Positions 8,289 through 18,990 of a stretch of 64,000 nt of DNA are shown here, piece by piece. The stretch's first letter is position 1, and every line of letters starts with the position of its first letter. A program made the translations under genes and the position numbers. The notes below the pieces were generated by a model. That model worked only from the letters and a program-made list of their open reading frames with translations, ran no database searches and had not been told where the DNA came from. This stretch comes from Rhizobium binae (lineage in GTDB: Bacteria; Pseudomonadota; Alphaproteobacteria; Rhizobiales; Rhizobiaceae), in assembly GCF_017357225.1 (NCBI RefSeq), contig NZ_CP071607.1, forward strand, positions 124,001-188,000, written 5' to 3'.

Positions 8289-9425
8289 ATGCTTGCTTTC
8301 GATTCTTCCGAAACGCCACCGACAACCGAACCTGCGATCAGGAAGCCTTCACACGGTAACGAAAGTTACCTTGCGCTCGTCTGGCGCCGGTTGCGGCGCT
8401 CCTGGACCGGCATGGCCGGACTCGTGCTCGTCGGGCTTTTGATCATCATGGCGGTCTTTGCCGATTTCTTCGCGCCGATGGACCCGAAGGCGACCGATGT
8501 CGGCTTCGCGCCGCCGCAGGTGATGAGCTTCCACGACAAGGACGGAAACTTCGTCTTCCAGCCGCGCGTCTATGCGTTGTCGGATTCCGAGGAGCTCGAT
8601 CCCGTCACCTTCCAACCGATCGTCGGTATGGACTACGACAATCCGCGACTGCTCGGCTTCTTCGTCAAGGGCGCGGAATACAAGCTGTTCGGCCTGATCC
8701 CGGCCGACCGGCACTTCTTCGGCTCGACCGACGGCCAGCCCGTACATTTCCTCGGCACCGACAAGTTCGGCCGCGACGTGCTGTCGCGCGCCATCATCGG
8801 CTCGCGCATCTCGCTGATGATTGCGCTGACAGTGGTCTTCATCGTCACGCTGATAGGCACGACGGTCGGGATGGTTTCCGGATATTTCGGCGGCACTTTC
8901 GATATCTGGCTGCAGCGATTCGTCGAACTGGTGCTCGCCTTCCCGCAGCTGCCGCTCTATCTCGCATTGACCTCGCTGATCCCGGTGACGGCGCCAACCA
9001 ATGTCTTTCTCGCCTTCGTCATCGTCGTGATGTCGGCGCTCGGTTGGGCGCAGATGTCGCGCGAGGTGCGCGGCAAGACCCTGGCGCTTGCCCGCATCGA
9101 TTATGTCCGGGCGGCGATGGCGGTTGGCGCAACCGACCGGCGCATCATCATCCAGCATATCTTCCCCAACGTGATGAGCCACGTCATCGTCGCGGTGACG
9201 CTGCACATACCGAGTGTCGTGCTATTGGAATCCTTCCTCGGTTTCCTCGGCTTTGCCGTCAAGCCGCCGCTGATCTCCTGGGGGCTGATGCTGCAGGACA
9301 CGGCGACCTATTCGGTCATCGGCTCTTATCCATGGATTCTCTCTCCCGTCGGCTTCGTGCTCGTCACCGTCTTCGCTTTCAATGCGCTTGGCGACGGACT
9401 GCGCGACGCAGTCGATCCTTATTGA
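8289..9425 (+). CDS. agpC: Alpha-galactoside ABC transporter permease (AgpC)
   Basis: A 378-residue inner-membrane permease of the DppC/OppC type. The ATG at 8289 follows the agpB stop by one base, with CGGAGGAG overlapping the end of agpB. The N terminus holds a cytoplasmic tail and a first membrane helix (GMAGLVLVGLLIIMAVFADFF). A long periplasmic insertion of about 100 residues follows, ending in FLGTDKFGRDVLSRAIIGSRISL, the family's conserved entry to the permease core. The EAA loop reads YVRAAMAVGATDRRIIIQHIFPN. The long insertion is larger than in peptide transporters and fits the sugar-type subfamily. Confidence 0.9.
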   Translation: MLAFDSSETPPTTEPAIRKPSHGNESYLALVWRRLRRSWTGMAGLVLVGLLIIMAVFADFFAPMDPKATDVGFAPPQVMSFHDKDGNFVFQPRVYALSDSEELDPVTFQPIVGMDYDNPRLLGFFVKGAEYKLFGLIPADRHFFGSTDGQPVHFLGTDKFGRDVLSRAIIGSRISLMIALTVVFIVTLIGTTVGMVSGYFGGTFDIWLQRFVELVLAFPQLPLYLALTSLIPVTAPTNVFLAFVIVVMSALGWAQMSREVRGKTLALARIDYVRAAMAVGATDRRIIIQHIFPNVMSHVIVAVTLHIPSVVLLESFLGFLGFAVKPPLISWGLMLQDTATYSVIGSYPWILSPVGFVLVTVFAFNALGDGLRDAVDPY

Positions 9426-9435
9426 GGTGATCGAT

Positions 9436-11103
<1,668 letters not shown>

Positions 11104-11127
11104 TTGACCCGCATGCCGGAGGTTATA

Positions 11128-12498
11128 ATGGCTGCAAATCCCAAAATTACATTCATCGGAGCAGGCTCCACCGTCTTCATGAAGAACATCATCGGCGACG
11201 TGCTGCAGCGTCCGGCGCTCTCGGGCGCAACGATCGCGCTGATGGACCTCAACCCTCAGCGGCTTGAGGAAAGCGCCATCGTCGTCAACAAGCTGATCTC
11301 GACGCTCGGCGTCAAGGCCAGGGCCGAGACCTATTCCGATCAGCGCAAGGCGCTTGCAGGCGCCGATTTCGTCGTCGTCGCCTTCCAGATCGGCGGCTAT
11401 GAGCCTTGCACCGTCACCGATTTCGAGGTGCCGAAGAAATACGGCCTGCGCCAGACGATCGCCGACACGCTCGGCGTCGGCGGCATCATGCGCGGGCTTC
11501 GCACCGTGCCGCATCTCTGGAAGGTTTGCGAGGACATGCTCGCCGTCTGCCCCGAGGCGATCATGCTGCAATATGTCAACCCGATGGCGATCAACACCTG
11601 GGCGATATCGGAGAAATACCCGACCATCCGTCAGGTCGGCCTCTGCCATTCGGTGCAGGGCACGGCGATGGAGCTGGCGCACGATCTCGATATTCCCTAC
11701 GAGGAAATCCGTTATCGTGCCGCCGGCATCAACCACATGGCCTTCTATCTCAAATTCGAGCATCGCCAGGCCGACGGCTCATACCGCAACCTCTATCCCG
11801 ACCTCCTGCGCGCCTATCGCGAGGGCAGGGCGCCGAAGCCCGGCTGGAACCCGCGCTGCCCGAACAAGGTGCGCTACGAGATGCTGACGCGGCTCGGCTA
11901 TTTCGTCACCGAAAGCTCGGAACATTTCGCCGAATACACACCCTATTTCATCAAGGAGGGCCGGGAGGACCTGATCGAGAAATTCGGCATTCCGCTCGAT
12001 GAATATCCGAAGCGCTGCATCGAGCAGATCGAGCGCTGGAAGGGCCAGGCGGAAGCCTATCGGACCGCCGACAAGATCGAGGTGAAGCCGTCGAAGGAAT
12101 ATGCCTCCTCGATCATCAACTCTGTCTGGACCGGCGAGCCCTCGGTGATCTACGGCAATGTCCGCAACAATGGCTGCATCACCTCGCTGCCGGAAAACTG
12201 CGCCGCCGAAGTGCCGTGCCTCGTCGACGCCTCCGGCATCCAGCCGACCTTCATCGGCGACCTGCCGCCGCAGCTGACGGCGCTGATCCGCACCAATATC
12301 AACGTGCAGGAACTGACGGTGCAGGCGCTGATGACGGAAAATCGCGAGCACATCTACCACGCCGCCATGATGGACCCGCACACCGCCGCCGAACTCGACC
12401 TCGACCAGATCTGGTCGCTGGTCGACGACCTGCTCGCTACCCACGGCGACTGGCTACCCGAATGGGCGCGCACATCCAGGAAAGTCCAGGCCGCCTGA
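11128..12498 (+). CDS. agaL2: Second alpha-galactosidase, glycoside hydrolase family 4 (AgaL2)
   Basis: A 456-residue cytoplasmic GH4 enzyme. It carries the NAD loop ITFIGAGSTVFM, the strand QYVNPMAINTW, the metal Cys motif GLCHSVQG and the metal His motif GINHMAF. The ATG at 11128 is preceded by CCGGAGG; an in-frame ATG at 11104 adds eight residues and is less well placed. It closes the agp operon and is followed by a strong terminator. Its sequence differs clearly from AgaL1, so the two may divide substrates (for example melibiose against raffinose-series sugars); that division is inference. Confidence 0.88.
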   Translation: MAANPKITFIGAGSTVFMKNIIGDVLQRPALSGATIALMDLNPQRLEESAIVVNKLISTLGVKARAETYSDQRKALAGADFVVVAFQIGGYEPCTVTDFEVPKKYGLRQTIADTLGVGGIMRGLRTVPHLWKVCEDMLAVCPEAIMLQYVNPMAINTWAISEKYPTIRQVGLCHSVQGTAMELAHDLDIPYEEIRYRAAGINHMAFYLKFEHRQADGSYRNLYPDLLRAYREGRAPKPGWNPRCPNKVRYEMLTRLGYFVTESSEHFAEYTPYFIKEGREDLIEKFGIPLDEYPKRCIEQIERWKGQAEAYRTADKIEVKPSKEYASSIINSVWTGEPSVIYGNVRNNGCITSLPENCAAEVPCLVDASGIQPTFIGDLPPQLTALIRTNINVQELTVQALMTENREHIYHAAMMDPHTAAELDLDQIWSLVDDLLATHGDWLPEWARTSRKVQAA

Positions 12499-12524
12499 CC
12501 GCCTCTCCCTGGTCAGGCATCAGG

Positions 12525-12557
12525 AAGCCCCGCGGTCGCAACAACCGCGGGGCTTTT
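12525..12557 (+). terminator. Rho-independent terminator of the agp operon
   Basis: A perfect 12-bp stem (AAGCCCCGCGGT/ACCGCGGGGCTT) closes a seven-base loop and runs into a short T tract. It lies 27 bases after the agaL2 stop codon. Confidence 0.9.
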
Positions 12558-12634
12558 GCGGAAAACCCTTTGCGGCGATCGACATCGCTCGATTGTCGAT
12601 CTTGCGCAACACCGGCCGAAGTCGCCGTTTCCGC

Positions 12635-13648
12635 TCAGTGGGGCTTGAATCCGATCACCATCGAGTCCGGCCCCAGCAACGGCTCGACGCGCGTCGACAC
12701 GAAGCCGGCGTCGCGCATCCAGGTCTGGCAGTCCGCGCCGGTGTAGTCGAACCCCCCGCGGGTCTCGATCAGCATGTTCAAGCTCATCAGCAGGCCGAAG
12801 GCGTTGCTGCGGCGCTCATCGTCGATGACGGCGTCGTAGACGATCAGGGCGCCGCCGTTCGGCAGCGCGGCGAAGGCCTTTTCCAGCAGTATTCTCTTCT
12901 CGGCAAGATCCCAGTCGTGGAGGATATGTCCCATCACGATCACATCCGTATTCGGCATCGGACTGTCGAAGAAGTTGCCGCTTTGAAAGCGGATGCGGTC
13001 GGCAAGGCCGTGCCGCGCGACGAACTCGTCAAATATCGGCTGCACGGCAGGCAGGTCGAAGCCGAGGGCCTGGAGATGCGGATGGGCTCGGGCGATCACC
13101 ACCGGTACCATGCCTTGCGCCGCGCCCACATCGGCGAAGGTCGTGTATTTCGACCAGTCGAACTTGGCGGCAATCGCCTGCGCCGCACCGGCACTGATCC
13201 CGCTCATCGCCTCGAGGAATCCGCGCAACCGTGCCGGCTCCGCATACAGCGCAGCAAAGAAGTCCTCGTTGCGCTTGGCTTCGTTCTGCGGCTCGCCCGT
13301 GTGCAGGGCTTCGGTTAGTGAGCCCCAGAAACCGTAGAGCCGGGCATTGGCCATTTCGAGGATGCCGCCGATATAGGATGGCTTCGCCTTGTCGAGGAAG
13401 AGGTCCGTATCGGTGGCATTGCGATAGCGGCCGTCCTCGCGTTCGAGCAGCTTGAGGGCCACCAGGGCGTCGAGGAAGTCGCGGGCCGAGCGGGGGTGCA
13501 GTTTCAGCCTGGCCTGCAGGTCGGGCAGGTCGGCCGCGCCGGCTGCGAGCTCGGTGAAGACGCCGAGTTCGACCGCGCTGAGCATGACTTTGGAGGCCCA
13601 GAACCCCAGGCCAAGCTGCATGATGTTGTCCGGCGTCGTTACGCCCAT
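12635..13648 (-). CDS. O-methyltransferase, plant/actinobacterial family-2 type
   Basis: A 337-residue SAM-dependent enzyme. Residues 1-100 form the winged-helix dimerisation domain ([37 protein letters not shown]). The catalytic domain has the SAM loop [29 protein letters not shown] and the segment [16 protein letters not shown], whose His-Asp is the general base region of acetylserotonin/caffeate O-methyltransferase relatives. The end reads [20 protein letters not shown]. The substrate is probably a hydroxylated small aromatic, but nothing nearby identifies it. It is a lone gene convergent with the agp terminator. Confidence 0.85.
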   Translation of the reverse strand: MGVTTPDNIMQLGLGFWASKVMLSAVELGVFTELAAGAADLPDLQARLKLHPRSARDFLDALVALKLLEREDGRYRNATDTDLFLDKAKPSYIGGILEMANARLYGFWGSLTEALHTGEPQNEAKRNEDFFAALYAEPARLRGFLEAMSGISAGAAQAIAAKFDWSKYTTFADVGAAQGMVPVVIARAHPHLQALGFDLPAVQPIFDEFVARHGLADRIRFQSGNFFDSPMPNTDVIVMGHILHDWDLAEKRILLEKAFAALPNGGALIVYDAVIDDERRSNAFGLLMSLNMLIETRGGFDYTGADCQTWMRDAGFVSTRVEPLLGPDSMVIGFKPH

Positions 13649-13948
13649 CGTTCGTCTCCTCGTTGAACGTGACGTCGAACGGCACCTGGGATTGGTGGGG
13701 TAACCGAAGTGGTCCGACGGCGCTGCGAAGCCGACGACGTTCCGTCTAGTCGAGGCGCCCTGGTAGTGAAAATAGAGCGGTTTACGATGGGGTGCAATTA
13801 ATCAAGAATCGCTAGCTAAGAGCCGACAACTGACTCTCACCGCGAACTTGAGTCGCAGGTCTAAGGGTTCAAAATTGGTGAGGCTGCGACACCTGAACCG
13901 CATCTGCCCAAACTTTGCTATGTCGGTTCTGACCCCTTGGGCGGCTCC
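13649..13948. other. Intergenic region, no gene seen
   Basis: It lies upstream of the O-methyltransferase gene (minus strand) and downstream of the small gene at 13949. It should hold the O-methyltransferase promoter. Part of it (about 13760-13830) is AT-richer than its surroundings. I see no RNA gene, repeat or credible reading frame. Confidence 0.5.
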
Positions 13949-14248
13949 TCAAATCCCCGACCCATCGAGCTCCTCGTCGTCATCGCCTTCCCAGGGCGAG
14001 GGCATCGAAGTGCGATTGGCCGAGGGCATCGGCATCCAACACTTCAGCTCCGGCTCGGCATATTCGATGATGTGCCCGGGCGAGGAATCCGAGGCGCGCC
14101 AGCCTTCTCCTGCGAATTGATCGCCATGCGACCAGTAGGCGAGGTCAACTTCCGCCGGCCCCTGCTCGGACGCGCGGATCGTCACCAGGATCCGGCTGCC
14201 GTCCTTCGGTGCGCTTGCCATCTGGCGCCAGCGATCTGCGTCATCCAT
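13949..14248 (-). CDS. Small DUF551-like hypothetical protein
   Basis: A 99-residue protein. The opening (WRQMASAPKDGSRILVTI) followed near residue 70 by CWMPMPSA matches the layout of DUF551-type proteins, which are short, often phage- or plasmid-associated and of unknown function. The C-terminal 25 residues are acidic (WEGDDDEELDGSG). There is no signal peptide or membrane segment. It is a lone gene. The plus-strand frames covering the same bases lack any protein signature. Confidence 0.7.
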   Translation of the reverse strand: MDDADRWRQMASAPKDGSRILVTIRASEQGPAEVDLAYWSHGDQFAGEGWRASDSSPGHIIEYAEPELKCWMPMPSANRTSMPSPWEGDDDEELDGSGI

Positions 14249-14571
14249 CGATTTTCCTCCTGCCTTGCTGCTGGGACAAGTGTTGCCTTGTCGTCGGAAG
14301 CGGTCAACTCAAACTTTAGGATCGAGCGCGCGCACATCGCCGATGCCTGCGCCTCACTGTGGATCGACGGCGAGCTCGTCCACCTGGAGGATCTGGTGCT
14401 GGACGATCGCACTCGGTCAATGAAGGGAGCCATCCTCGGCCGGCCGTGGTCACCGCTTCCGGTCGGGCTGGATGCAGGTTGCGCTCCCGAAATATTAAGG
14501 ATCTTCAGCTATTTCTTCCGATAGCTCGTGCGCGAGCCGGGGCATGGCCCCCCCCCGCAAGGTTAGGCATA
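14249..14571. other. Intergenic region with a C9 tract
   Basis: No convincing gene. It contains a run of nine C at 14548-14556, 15 bases upstream of the preferred start of the GGDEF gene. The frame of that gene is open through the tract back to 14359, but the residues are low in information content and look non-coding. Confidence 0.5.
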
Positions 14572-15591
14572 ATGCCGCGACGACCGGGTGACGGGCGGCG
14601 GGACGGTGTGTACGGAGAGATGACAGCATTGCGGGAAGACCATCGAAGGCAGCGGAGTGGCCATCTCGAGGCCCCATTGTTTTCTCCGGAAGAGTGGCTC
14701 GACTCACTGACGCCAGTCGCTGCTTGGCGCCTGCTGATCCTCGGCTTGATCTGTATCGCAAGCTCGAATTGGCTTTTCCAAGCCAACGGCATCAACAATG
14801 TCGGTCTGTTCTACATGCTGCCGATTTGCGTTGCGTGCTGGCGTTTCGGTTTCAAAATTGCGATGGGCATCGCGGTAGCGGAAATCGCATTGTCGGCTGC
14901 AACCTTCCTGAGTGCTTCCGGTCATCTGGACACGAGCGCGATGGTCGAGCTGGTCATGCAGCTTATCAAGTTCGGTTGTACGGCTGCTGTCGTGTCGCGC
15001 TTCCGGCAAGGTTTCGATCGGGAACGCCTTCTTGCGCGGCGCGATTGGATGACCGGAATTTTAAACAGGCATGAGTTCCAACGCCAGGCTGAAGCGATGC
15101 TGGCATCGGCAACGACGCGTCATCACTCTTTGCTACTTGTTTATTTCGATCTCGATGGCTTCAAGGCTGTCAATGATCAGTTCGGCCACCATGCGGGAGA
15201 CCGGCTCTTGCAATGCCTTGCAGAAAAGGGGAAGTCCTTGATCGGCCCGGCGGATTGTTTTGGGCGGATGGGCGGCGACGAGTTTGCGGTGTTGATGGAG
15301 CTGACAAAGACCGAGCGCGCCCTGGAAGTGACGGCGCAGTTGCATCTGGGATTCACCGCGGCATTGGAGAGCACCGGCCACAGGGTCACATGCAGCATGG
15401 GGGCAGTGGTGGCCCTCTCCAGTAACGATGCCTCGCTGCACGAGCTGATGCGCCAGGCTGACCAGCTCATGTATGCGGTGAAACGCGATACGAAAGCCGG
15501 CTTCCGCTTGGCAGGCCATGCTCCTCCGTTCGACGTCGACTTCTTGCTGTCTCCAAGACAGCAGACATGCTCGCATCAATCCCATGGATGA
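14572..15591 (+). CDS. Membrane-anchored diguanylate cyclase (GGDEF)
   Basis: A protein of 339 residues (ATG 14572, AAGG nine bases before) or 323 residues (ATG 14620, poorer spacing). The N-terminal half has three or four hydrophobic segments (AWRLLILGLICIASSNWLF; GLFYMLPICVACWRFGF; MGIAVAEIALSAATFL), so it is an inner-membrane sensor. The C-terminal GGDEF domain starts at DWMTGILNRHEFQR and has the intact active site RMGGDEFAVL plus YFDLDGFKAVNDQFGHHAGD. It should make cyclic di-GMP. No EAL domain is present. It stands alone with no operon partner, and its signal is unknown. Confidence 0.82.
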   Translation: MPRRPGDGRRDGVYGEMTALREDHRRQRSGHLEAPLFSPEEWLDSLTPVAAWRLLILGLICIASSNWLFQANGINNVGLFYMLPICVACWRFGFKIAMGIAVAEIALSAATFLSASGHLDTSAMVELVMQLIKFGCTAAVVSRFRQGFDRERLLARRDWMTGILNRHEFQRQAEAMLASATTRHHSLLLVYFDLDGFKAVNDQFGHHAGDRLLQCLAEKGKSLIGPADCFGRMGGDEFAVLMELTKTERALEVTAQLHLGFTAALESTGHRVTCSMGAVVALSSNDASLHELMRQADQLMYAVKRDTKAGFRLAGHAPPFDVDFLLSPRQQTCSHQSHG

Positions 15592-16025
15592 TCGAGGAGT
15601 TGATCTTGAACTGCTCGCTTGCCCTGGTAGTTCGAGCGCTGCCGTCCTCTTTATCGGCGTAGCGCTTGTTCCTTGGCATACGCTCCCTCACGACGGCCAA
15701 AGCCGCGGCCCTGGCGATTGTCACGAGTTATAAGCCCGAGCCCGTCATCACGCCGCTCGGCGAATTCCGGAGAGGGATGAAATCAGATGCAGGGAGCGCG
15801 TTCGTGAGTGCTCGGGACCGGGGGCGCGGAATCCCACCCAATACGGGGCGAACCCTCCTGGCGGAGCAATTTTCTTCCCATATACTTCATTGCCTCCCGC
15901 CGATCCTGCCGGATAGTTTTGCGGCGTGTCCTAGAGTCATTTCCCACCTGCTTGCCAAAAAACCATAATTGCGCCACCTAAATCACCCATCGACAGAGCA
16001 CGCATAAGAATTGGATCCACGCTGC
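15592..16025. other. Intergenic region, no gene seen
   Basis: Both strands carry short frames without any recognisable motif. The right-hand part is upstream of prc and should contain its promoter. I see no repeat or RNA gene. Confidence 0.5.
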
Positions 16026-18101
16026 ATGCGCATAGCCTACGTTTTTCTTGGTGCATTTCTTGCAATTGCGCCGTCCGCATATGCTGAAGTTGCACCGCCG
16101 CCTGTTTTGAAGCCGCTGGAGCGGCAGGCGGATGCGGCTTTGTTGAGCGCGCAGTTTCTGTCGCGCTATAGCTACAAGCCGGTGGCGCTCGATGACGCCT
16201 TGTCGGCGAGGGTGATGGATGGGTTCATCAAGTCGCTGGATCCCGACCGCATGCTCTTCCTGCAGGCCGATATCGACCAGTTCATGGCGGACCGCAGCAA
16301 GATCGACGATGCGATCGAGCGGAAGGATCTGAAGATTCCGTTTGCGATCTTCAACATCTACGAGCAGCGCGTTGCCGACCGCATGAGCTATGCGCGCAGC
16401 CTGCTGAAGCAGGGTTTCGATTTCAGCGTGAAGGAAGATTATGCGGTGCTGCGCGAGAAGGCCCCCTGGCCGCAGTCGGAGGCCGAGAGCAATGAGCTTT
16501 GGCGCAAGCGCGTCAAGAGCGACTGGCTGCGGCTGAAGCTCGGAGGCAAAGACGACGCGGCCATTCGCGACACGCTCGACAAGCGTTATGAAAACACGCT
16601 CGAGCGGGCCTACGAGTTCAAGAGCGACGATGTTTTCCAGTCGTTCATGGATGCCTATTCAAACGCGATCGATCCGCACACGGATTATTTCGGCGCGGCC
16701 GCTTCGGCCGATTTCAATGTCTCGATGAAGCTGTCGCTGTTCGGCATCGGCGCGGTGCTGCAGGAGCGCGACGATTACACGACGATCCGTGAGCTCGTGC
16801 CCGGCGGGCCGGCGCAGCTCTCCGGCAAGCTTGCCGTCGGCGATCGCATCACTGGCGTCGGCCAGGGCAAGGACGGGCCGATCAAGGAAGTGGTGGGCAC
16901 GCGTCTTGACGAGGTCGTGCAGATGATCCGCGGCAAGAAGGGCACCGTCGTGCGCCTGGATATCCTGCCGGCGGATGCCGGCGCCGATGCCACGCATCGC
17001 GTTGTCAGCCTGGTGCGCGACAAGATCAGCCTCGACAAGCAGGCCGCCAAGAAGACGGTGCTGTCGGTCAAGGCGGGTGACGCCACGCGCAAGATCGGCG
17101 TCATCACCCTGCCGGTTTTCTACGAGGATTTCGAAGCCAAGAACAAGGGCGACAAGGACTATAAGAGCGCCAGCCGCGATGTCGCCAAGCTGCTCGACGA
17201 GCTCCGCCAAGAGAATGTCGACGGCGTTCTCATCGATCTGCGCAACAATGGCGGCGGCTCGCTGGACGAGGCGATCGATCTCACCGGCCTCTTCATCGGC
17301 AAGGGTCCGGTCGTCCAGCAGCGCGCCAGCAACGGCAAGATCGCGGTGAAGGGCTCGGATTTTTCGGCACCCGCCTGGACAGGGCCGATGGGCGTCCTGA
17401 TCAATCGTGGCTCCGCCTCGGCTTCGGAAATTTTTGCCGCGGCCATCCAGGATTACGGGCGCGGCGTCATCATCGGCGAACCGAGCTTCGGCAAGGGCAC
17501 GGTGCAGACGGTCGTCGATCTCGACGAGGTGGTTCACAACAGCAAACCGGAGCTCGGCGAGCTGAAGGTGACGATTTCGCAGTTCTTCCGGGTGAATGGC
17601 GGCACGACGCAGCTGCGCGGCGTCACCCCCGATATCAGCCTGCCCGGCCTCTCCGATCCGACGAGCTTCGGCGAGACGAGTTATGACAATGCCCTGCCCT
17701 GGGCAGAGATCAAGCCGGCGAAATATACGCCCGAAGGCGATGTTGCGGCGTTGCTGCCGGCCCTGCAGAGCCGTCATGACGCGCGGGTGAAGACGGATCC
17801 GGATTTCCAGCGCCTGATCGAGGACATTGCCGAGTTGAAGGCGCAGCGCGAAAAAGGCATCGTGTCGCTGAATGAAGCCGAACGCCGCAAGGAAGCGGCG
17901 GCCCGCGAGAAGCGGTTCAAGGATCGGGCCGAGGCGAGCGACGGCGAATATTCCACCGGCGATGACGGCCTGCAGTCGGACGAGCGCAGCCTGAGCGCCG
18001 ATATCGCCATGGAAAACGCCCGCAAGAAGGCCAAGGACGTCCTGCTCGACGAGGCCGCCGCCATTGTTGCCGACGAGGCGGATTTGACGAAGACGCCCTA
18101 G
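16026..18101 (+). CDS. prc: Periplasmic carboxy-terminal processing protease (Prc/Tsp)
   Basis: A 691-residue periplasmic serine protease of family S41A that trims or degrades proteins from exposed C termini. A signal peptide spans residues 1-20 (MRIAYVFLGAFLAIAPSAYA). A PDZ domain lies near residues 235-320 (LFGIGAVLQERDDYTTIRELVPGG split across it). The catalytic core follows, with Ser465 in GSASASEIF and Lys490 in GEPSFGKGTVQ, spaced 25 residues as in E. coli Prc. The Glu/Lys/Arg-rich C-terminal helix region is also family-like. A TTG at 16011 could add five residues. It is a single gene whose stop codon sits inside a palindrome. Confidence 0.92.
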   Translation: MRIAYVFLGAFLAIAPSAYAEVAPPPVLKPLERQADAALLSAQFLSRYSYKPVALDDALSARVMDGFIKSLDPDRMLFLQADIDQFMADRSKIDDAIERKDLKIPFAIFNIYEQRVADRMSYARSLLKQGFDFSVKEDYAVLREKAPWPQSEAESNELWRKRVKSDWLRLKLGGKDDAAIRDTLDKRYENTLERAYEFKSDDVFQSFMDAYSNAIDPHTDYFGAAASADFNVSMKLSLFGIGAVLQERDDYTTIRELVPGGPAQLSGKLAVGDRITGVGQGKDGPIKEVVGTRLDEVVQMIRGKKGTVVRLDILPADAGADATHRVVSLVRDKISLDKQAAKKTVLSVKAGDATRKIGVITLPVFYEDFEAKNKGDKDYKSASRDVAKLLDELRQENVDGVLIDLRNNGGGSLDEAIDLTGLFIGKGPVVQQRASNGKIAVKGSDFSAPAWTGPMGVLINRGSASASEIFAAAIQDYGRGVIIGEPSFGKGTVQTVVDLDEVVHNSKPELGELKVTISQFFRVNGGTTQLRGVTPDISLPGLSDPTSFGETSYDNALPWAEIKPAKYTPEGDVAALLPALQSRHDARVKTDPDFQRLIEDIAELKAQREKGIVSLNEAERRKEAAAREKRFKDRAEASDGEYSTGDDGLQSDERSLSADIAMENARKKAKDVLLDEAAAIVADEADLTKTP

Positions 18102-18109
18102 GGCGTCTT
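18090..18109 (+). terminator. Palindrome overlapping the prc stop codon
   Basis: A perfect 20-bp palindrome (aagacgccct/agggcgtctt) includes the prc TAG at 18099-18101. As RNA it would form an 8-bp stem with a 4-base loop, followed by a weak T/C stretch. It may end transcription between prc and the convergent cluster on the other strand. Confidence 0.55.
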
Positions 18110-18117
18110 CCAACCCG

Positions 18118-18483
18118 CTATTTCAGGCGTTCGATCTCCTGCCTTAAATCCCCGACCTCCTGTTTTAAAACCTCGACCCTTTCGGCAAGTTGGTCGAGAT
18201 CGTTTTGCGATACCGCCTCTCCTTTAGGGAAAGTAATCTTTCCACCTGAATCAAGCTCACGGGGTATATCGTACATGGTAGTACCCGTTGTCTTTTCCTC
18301 TATAACGACACCGCCTACGCCGTTTCTAAGCCCGACCGCTGTCTCCAAAGTCGCCGGTGCAGTTATTGCAACATCTTTGATCTCTTCGCCCGTTTTTGCG
18401 TCGACGCAGGGGCTGCCGCTAAGCCAGTCTTTCACGGTGATCGTATAGGATTTCGTGACGTAAATTTGAACTTTATAGGCCAT
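18118..18483 (-). CDS. Small coiled-coil protein in the YcaO-TfuA cluster
   Basis: A 121-residue protein of unknown family, the last gene of the minus-strand cluster that starts at 25170. The N-terminal 85 residues are rich in Thr, Val and Gly (YVTKSYTITVKDW; AITAPATLETAVGL) and look beta-stranded. Residues 90-121 form a short coiled coil (VEVLKQEVGDLRQEIERLK). No signal peptide is visible, and there is one cysteine (in GSPCVDAKTG). Its DNA is visibly richer in A and T than neighbouring genes, which suggests recent acquisition. It could be a scaffold, an immunity protein or the protein substrate of the YcaO-TfuA enzyme; nothing in the sequence decides. Confidence 0.75.
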   Translation of the reverse strand: MAYKVQIYVTKSYTITVKDWLSGSPCVDAKTGEEIKDVAITAPATLETAVGLRNGVGGVVIEEKTTGTTMYDIPRELDSGGKITFPKGEAVSQNDLDQLAERVEVLKQEVGDLRQEIERLK

Positions 18484-18506
18484 GATTGTCCTCCCGTTGC
18501 TGCGAG

Positions 18507-18971
18507 CTAGTCGTTATGCAGGCGGCCATTGCGATGCGCCATCCTCAAGGTGATGGCGTAGGAACTCGGGGATCTCTTTCCAGGCAGCTGCGAATCCAGG
18601 ATAAGGCTCCTGGCATCGCCAAAGGCCGTTGAGATTTCGAGGATTTGTTCAGACGCGGTGATCCGCCACATTTGGTAACCCAGATCATCAAAGCCGCAGC
18701 CGACTGCAGCTTCGGCAATTGGGCCTGTCACAATAAAGATGCGGGTTGAATCCAGCCTGTAGCAGTGACCCTCGAAAGCGTAGCCATAGGCAAGCACTGT
18801 GGAGCCGGTTATTGTTCCGGGTCTCAATCTGATCTGGAGTTCGGTCGCTCCCGCCATCCCGACTTCCAGGTGGGCAATGCCGCTTCTGTCATTCAAATCA
18901 ACTCCGTAAAGTATGATCTCGTCCGCTACATAGCGGGGTAAAGAAGGTGCTGGAACGCTGTCGTCTGTCAT
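18507..18971 (-). CDS. Hypothetical beta-rich protein in the YcaO-TfuA cluster
   Basis: A 154-residue protein that I do not recognise. It follows the metalloprotease gene by 19 bases and precedes the coiled-coil protein gene by 23 bases. The pattern is mostly beta (GIAHLEVGMAGATELQIRL; TRIFIVTGPIAEAAVGCGFDD; ILEISTAFGDARSLILDS), without a signal peptide or membrane segment. Two cysteines lie near the middle (EGHCYR; VGCGFDD). As one of only two small proteins in the cluster it is a candidate substrate or binding partner of the modification enzymes, but at 154 residues it is far larger than typical precursor peptides. Confidence 0.75.
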   Translation of the reverse strand: MTDDSVPAPSLPRYVADEIILYGVDLNDRSGIAHLEVGMAGATELQIRLRPGTITGSTVLAYGYAFEGHCYRLDSTRIFIVTGPIAEAAVGCGFDDLGYQMWRITASEQILEISTAFGDARSLILDSQLPGKRSPSSYAITLRMAHRNGRLHND

Positions 18972-18990
18972 CGATGCCTCCCGTCGTTGG

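Noticed and set aside
15666..15968. A 100-residue frame upstream of prc
   Set aside because: No ribosome-binding site and no motif; sequence composition looks non-coding.
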